DNA of 64,000 nt from Spectribacter acetivorans (GTDB taxonomy: Bacteria; Pseudomonadota; Gammaproteobacteria; Nevskiales; Salinisphaeraceae), in the NCBI RefSeq assembly GCF_031846305.1, contig NZ_JAVRHY010000003.1:1-64000 (forward strand), in the 5' to 3' direction. This document shows positions 60,687 to 64,000 of the stretch, in pieces. Each line of letters starts with the position of its first letter. Within the stretch, counting starts at the first letter, position 1. A program made the position numbers and the translations under genes. The notes below the pieces were generated by a model. It ran no database searches, was not told the origin of the DNA, and was given only the letters and a program-made list of their open reading frames with translations.

Positions 60687-61352
60687 ATGAGGATTCTGGT
60701 AGTCGAGGATGAGGCGCGCCTGCGCGACCAGTTGCGAGCCGCTCTGGAGCAAGCCGGTTACGCCGTGGATACCGCGGCTGATGGTGAGCAGGCGCATTTC
60801 ATCGGCAGTACCGAAGCCTGCGACGCCGTGGTGCTCGACCTCGGGCTGCCGCAGCTGGACGGCCTGAGCGTGTTGCGGCGCTGGCGGGCCGATGGGTTTG
60901 CCATGCCGGTGCTTATCCTCACCGCCCGCGATGCCTGGCATGAAAAGGTTGAGGGGATGGATGCCGGCGCTGATGATTACCTGGCCAAGCCGTTTCGAAT
61001 GGAGGAACTGCTGGCGCGGCTGCGGGCCCTGCTGCGCCGCGCCGGCGGAGCTGCCAGCGCGGTACTCGAGATTGCCGGCGTAAGCCTGGACACGCGAACC
61101 GCACGTGTCAGCCTTGACGGGGTCCCGATCAAACTCACCGGTCATGAGTACCGTGTGCTGTCCTACCTGATGCATCACGCGGGCGCGGTGGTTTCGCGTA
61201 GCGAGCTGATCGAGCACATCTACGCGCAGGATTACGATCGCGACTCCAATACGGTGGAAGTGTTTATCCGCCGACTGCGGGCCAAGCTCGGCGATAATGT
61301 CATCGCCACCGAACGTGGTTTCGGTTATCGCATCGGCGAGCCGTGCGCCTGA
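60687..61352 (+). CDS. OmpR/PhoP-family response regulator
   Basis: The ATG at 60687 gives 221 residues. Receiver domain: RILVVEDEARLRDQLRAALE, phospho-acceptor Asp51 in VVLDLGLPQLDG, LTARDAWHEKVEGMDAGADDYLAKPF with the conserved Lys. DNA-binding winged helix: LTGHEYRVLSYLMHHAGAVVSRSELIEHIY and SNTVEVFIRRLRAKLG. It likely binds the TGTTAA repeat at 60307-60323. The kinase gene starts ten bases before its stop. Confidence 0.93.
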   Translation: MRILVVEDEARLRDQLRAALEQAGYAVDTAADGEQAHFIGSTEACDAVVLDLGLPQLDGLSVLRRWRADGFAMPVLILTARDAWHEKVEGMDAGADDYLAKPFRMEELLARLRALLRRAGGAASAVLEIAGVSLDTRTARVSLDGVPIKLTGHEYRVLSYLMHHAGAVVSRSELIEHIYAQDYDRDSNTVEVFIRRLRAKLGDNVIATERGFGYRIGEPCA

Positions 61353-62686
61353 CGCCCCGATCGCTGCAGGGCAGGCTTCTTCTGGGGGCTGCAATCTGGG
61401 GGCTGATGGCGCTGGTGCTGACCGAGCTGCTGTTGCTCTATACCGCCCGCGGTCAGATGGAAGCCCAGCTGCGTCAGCGATTGAGTGCCGATCTCGACCA
61501 GCTGCTTGCGGTGTCGGCAGCGCGGCCCGACGGGCGCCTCGCGATCGAGCGGGAGCTCAGCGACCCGCTTTACCAGCGGGTGTTTTCCGGCCACTACTGG
61601 CAGGTGGCGCGCGATGACGCCGTGGTGGTCCGGTCCCGATCCTTATGGGATCAGGCACTGCCGTCAGACGCGTCGGTCGGTGCCCACGCCCGGCCGGGCT
61701 ATCTTTCCGGTCCCCGCGGCCAGTCGTTGCTGGCTCTGACGCGGCAGGTGACCCTGCCGCGGCTCGAGGGCACCGTGCGCCTGACTGTTGCCAGCGATCT
61801 GGATGATGTCGAGGCCGCCATGCAGCGTTTCGGCCTGGTCCTGACCGCGGGATTCGCGGTGCTGGCGCTCGGCCTGGTGCTGGCAGCGGTGCTGCAGGTC
61901 CGTCTGGGGCTTCGGCCGCTGCGTCGGCTTCGCGACGAACTGATCGCCATACGGCGGGGGAGCGCCAGTACCCTGGCCGGCGACTATCCCAGCGAGGTCG
62001 CGCCCCTCGTGACCGACATGAACGCGGTACTGCGCGACAACCAGACCCTGATCGAACGGGCCCGCAGTCGTGCCGGCAATCTGGCGCATGCGCTGAAGAC
62101 ACCGTTGTCGGTGCTGAGCAACGAGGCTCATCAACAGCGCGGTCATGGCAAGACGGCGCTGGCCGAGCGCCTGCAGCAGGTCGCCGACGAGATGCAGCGC
62201 GACATCGACTGGCATCTGGCCCACGCTCGCATTGCTGCCGTCAACCGTCCCGACGCCCGGACCTTGCTGTCGCCGGTACTCACAGGTCTGCAACGAACCC
62301 TGTCCCGGCTGTTTCGCGAGCAGCGAATCGACGTATCGTCGAGGCCGGACCTGGCATTCCGGGGCGAGTCTCAGGATCTGGAGCAGATGCTGGGGAATCT
62401 GATGGAAAACGCCTGCAAATGGGCATCGCGGCAGGTGACCGTGACCGCCCTCGGCCAGGGCGAGCAACTGGAAATCGTGATCGAGGATGACGGGCCCGGA
62501 TTGGCGTCCGAGGCGCGGGACAACGTTCTGCACCGCGGCCGGCGGCTGGACGAGTCCGTGCCGGGCTCGGGCCTGGGGTTGTCGATCGTGCTGGAGCTGA
62601 CCGACCTGTACGGCGGATCACTGGCGCTCGGGTCCTCGTCAACGGGCGGCTTGTCGGCCCGGCTGCGCCTGCCCGCCGCGGGCTGA
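61343..62686 (+). CDS. PhoQ-type sensor histidine kinase
   Basis: The GTG-started 447-residue membrane kinase has membrane segments at about 9-33 and 160-185 with a periplasmic sensor between, a HAMP-like linker, the phospho-acceptor His249 in NLAHALKTPLSVL, and the ATP-binding motifs NLMENACKWA, EDDGPGLA and GSGLGLSIV. The periplasmic domain lacks the long acidic patch of enteric PhoQ, so the signal may differ from magnesium. It forms a pair with the preceding regulator. Confidence 0.92.
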   Translation: MRLTPRSLQGRLLLGAAIWGLMALVLTELLLLYTARGQMEAQLRQRLSADLDQLLAVSAARPDGRLAIERELSDPLYQRVFSGHYWQVARDDAVVVRSRSLWDQALPSDASVGAHARPGYLSGPRGQSLLALTRQVTLPRLEGTVRLTVASDLDDVEAAMQRFGLVLTAGFAVLALGLVLAAVLQVRLGLRPLRRLRDELIAIRRGSASTLAGDYPSEVAPLVTDMNAVLRDNQTLIERARSRAGNLAHALKTPLSVLSNEAHQQRGHGKTALAERLQQVADEMQRDIDWHLAHARIAAVNRPDARTLLSPVLTGLQRTLSRLFREQRIDVSSRPDLAFRGESQDLEQMLGNLMENACKWASRQVTVTALGQGEQLEIVIEDDGPGLASEARDNVLHRGRRLDESVPGSGLGLSIVLELTDLYGGSLALGSSSTGGLSARLRLPAAG

Positions 62687-63271
62687 TCAATCCCCGGCGA
62701 GGTGCCCCGGAAACTGGCGCGCCAGCTTGTCCAGCTTGGGCTGGGCCACCATGCAGACATAGGGCTGGCTGGGATTATTGATCGCGAAATCCTGGTGGTA
62801 GGCCTCGGCCTCGTGGAAAGCCTTGAGTGGCTCCAGCTTGGTGGCGATGGGGGCGCCGAACACGCCGCTCCGGTCCAGTTGTTCGATGTAGGCCTGCGCC
62901 ACCCGCCTCTGCTCGTCATCGGCGACGAATACGGCAGAGCGGTACTGCGGGCCGAGGTCGTTGCCCTGACGGTTCAGCTGAGTGGGATCGTGGGCCACGG
63001 CGAAGAACACCTTCAGCAGGGTGCCGAAACTGACCACTGCCGGGTCGTAGCGCACGCGGATGACTTCGGCATGGCCGGTGCGGCCGGTACAGACAGCCTG
63101 GTAGTTGGCGGTATCGGCGTCGCCCCCGGCATAGCCGGAGGTGACGTCCTCGACCCCGGCCAGGGCCTGGAACACGGCTTCGACGCACCAGAAGCAGCCG
63201 GCGGCCAGCACGACTTCACCCCGGTCCTGTTCGGGCGGCAGTTTAATTTCCGGATCAGGCATGTTGTTCAT
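62687..63271 (-). CDS. msrA: Peptide-methionine (S)-S-oxide reductase
   Basis: The 194-residue enzyme has the catalytic GCFWCVEAVFQ near residue 26, GYAGGDADTANYQAVCTGRTGHAE and AEAYHQDF. It repairs oxidised methionine. No signal peptide is present, so it is cytoplasmic. It starts four bases before the end of rpiA on the same strand. Confidence 0.95.
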   Translation of the reverse strand: MNNMPDPEIKLPPEQDRGEVVLAAGCFWCVEAVFQALAGVEDVTSGYAGGDADTANYQAVCTGRTGHAEVIRVRYDPAVVSFGTLLKVFFAVAHDPTQLNRQGNDLGPQYRSAVFVADDEQRRVAQAYIEQLDRSGVFGAPIATKLEPLKAFHEAEAYHQDFAINNPSQPYVCMVAQPKLDKLARQFPGHLAGD

Positions 63272-63927
63272 CGGGTTCGCGTCTCCACGCCGCCGGCGGC
63301 GGCCACGATCAGGGTATCCGCCGGGCGCCTCGCGAACAGTCCTGCGGTCACAACGCCGGGGATGGCGTTGATGCGGTCCTCCATCTCGATCGGGTTGAGA
63401 ATCTCGAGGTTGTGAACGTCCAGAATCGGGTTGCCGTTGTCGGTGGTGAAATTCTCGCGCAGCTCCGGCTCGCCGCCCATCTTCACCAGTTGGCGGGCCA
63501 CGAAGCTGCGGGCCATCGGGATGACCTCCACCGGCAGCGGGAAGTGCCCCAGCAGTTCCACCTGTTTGGACTCGTCCACCATGCAGACGAAGTGACGGCT
63601 GGCGCCGGCAATGATCTTTTCCCGCGTCAGGGCGCCGCCACCGCCCTTGATTAGTTCCAGATGCGCGTTGGCTTCGTCGGCGCCGTCGACATACAGGGGC
63701 AGATCACCCGCAGTATTGAGTTCGACTACGTCGAAGCCGGCGGCTTCCAGCCGCTGGGTGGTGGCATCCGAACTGGATACGCAACCCTGGAGCGACGGCT
63801 GGCGTTCGGCCAGGACATCGATGAAGTGGTTGACGGTGGAACCGGTGCCCACGCCCAGCCATTCGCCCTCGCGAACGTGCTGGTAAGCGGTTTCCGCCGC
63901 CTGTCGTTTGAGTGCGTCCTGATTCAT
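63268..63927 (-). CDS. rpiA: Ribose-5-phosphate isomerase A
   Basis: The 219-residue enzyme has GVGTGSTVNHFIDVLAER, SSDATTQRLEAAGF, DLPLYVDGADEAN and LIKGGGGALTREKIIAGAS with the active-site Asp, Glu and Lys. It interconverts ribose-5-phosphate and ribulose-5-phosphate. Its start codon overlaps the stop of the upstream yggS-like gene and its end overlaps msrA. Confidence 0.96.
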   Translation of the reverse strand: MNQDALKRQAAETAYQHVREGEWLGVGTGSTVNHFIDVLAERQPSLQGCVSSSDATTQRLEAAGFDVVELNTAGDLPLYVDGADEANAHLELIKGGGGALTREKIIAGASRHFVCMVDESKQVELLGHFPLPVEVIPMARSFVARQLVKMGGEPELRENFTTDNGNPILDVHNLEILNPIEMEDRINAIPGVVTAGLFARRPADTLIVAAAGGVETRTR

Positions 63928-64000
63928 CAGTGCGTTTCCCCTGTCTTGACCGGTCGCGGTCCGAAGATCGCGGTGCCCACGCGCACCATGGTACTGCCTT
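63927..64000 (-). CDS. C-terminal end of a YggS/PLPBP-family protein (truncated by window edge)
   Basis: Reading the minus strand in the frame that stops with TGA at 63929-63927 gives GSTMVRVGTAIFGPRPVKTG. GSTMVRIGTAIFG is the well-known C-terminus of YggS, the pyridoxal-phosphate homeostasis protein. Only the last 23 residues are inside the window. The stop overlaps the rpiA start (TGATG), so the two are coupled. Confidence 0.72.
   Translation of the reverse strand, partial: GSTMVRVGTAIFGPRPVKTGETH

Overview
The window is dense, high-GC (by eye roughly two thirds G+C) chromosomal DNA of a Gammaproteobacterium. The evidence is the set of neighbourhoods: lptD-surA-pdxA-rsmA, miaB-phoL-ybeY-corC-lnt-leuS-lptE, bamD with divergent rluD-pgeF, uvrA-MFS-ssb, rplM-rpsI, sucCD, amgK-murU divergent from lptD, and olsB-olsA. 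The DUF1329/DUF1302/Ycf48/MMPL cassette and the ornithine-lipid genes would fit a Nevskiales/Salinisphaerales-like lineage, but that placement is inference. No prophage, insertion sequence or CRISPR array is visible, and almost everything reads as a stable core chromosome with a few accessory insertions.

Layout. 1-7122: an envelope cassette encoding the end of a DUF1329 protein, a DUF1302 outer-membrane protein, a Ycf48-type beta-propeller and an RND/MMPL permease; together they look like a trans-envelope system for a hydrophobic molecule. 7123-8161: a mazEF toxin-antitoxin pair bracketed by REPIN-like palindromic repeats. 8162-26076: apaH, then an 11.5 kb tad/Flp pilus locus on the opposite strand, then rsmA-pdxA-surA-lptD on the same strand as apaH. 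The tad locus therefore sits inside what is usually one lptD-surA-pdxA-rsmA-apaG-apaH operon, and apaG is missing. The tad locus carries a TadZ with no Walker A lysine and ends with a membrane protein holding degenerate GGDEF and EAL-like domains.

26077-35583: cell-wall recycling (amgK-murU), two envelope lipoproteins (DUF4398, OmpA-like), ornithine-lipid acyltransferases, an MscS channel, RNase T, argG, an MFS transporter and a DUF4864 protein. 35699-43154: an FKBP prolyl isomerase lipoprotein with a strong terminator, sucCD, nadE, bamD, rluD and pgeF. 43157-43731: a DUF433/DUF5615 toxin-antitoxin pair. 43784-49617: uvrA, an MFS transporter, ssb and a quinone oxidoreductase. 49792-58616: miaB through lptE as a tightly overlapping series, closed by a nitroreductase where holA would be expected.

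58718-59972: rplM-rpsI followed by tRNA-Gln(CUG) and an unusual 3' region with a partial duplication of the tRNA 3' end and terminator. 59973-62686: a two-component system (PhoP/PhoQ type) with two small PepSY-like secreted proteins; its promoter carries a direct repeat very like a PhoP box and appears to give a leaderless mRNA. 62687-64000: msrA, rpiA and the last codons of a yggS-like gene.

Many starts were chosen from overlap, ribosome-binding-site and homology considerations; uncertain ones are flagged. All functional calls come from reading the sequence, with no database search.
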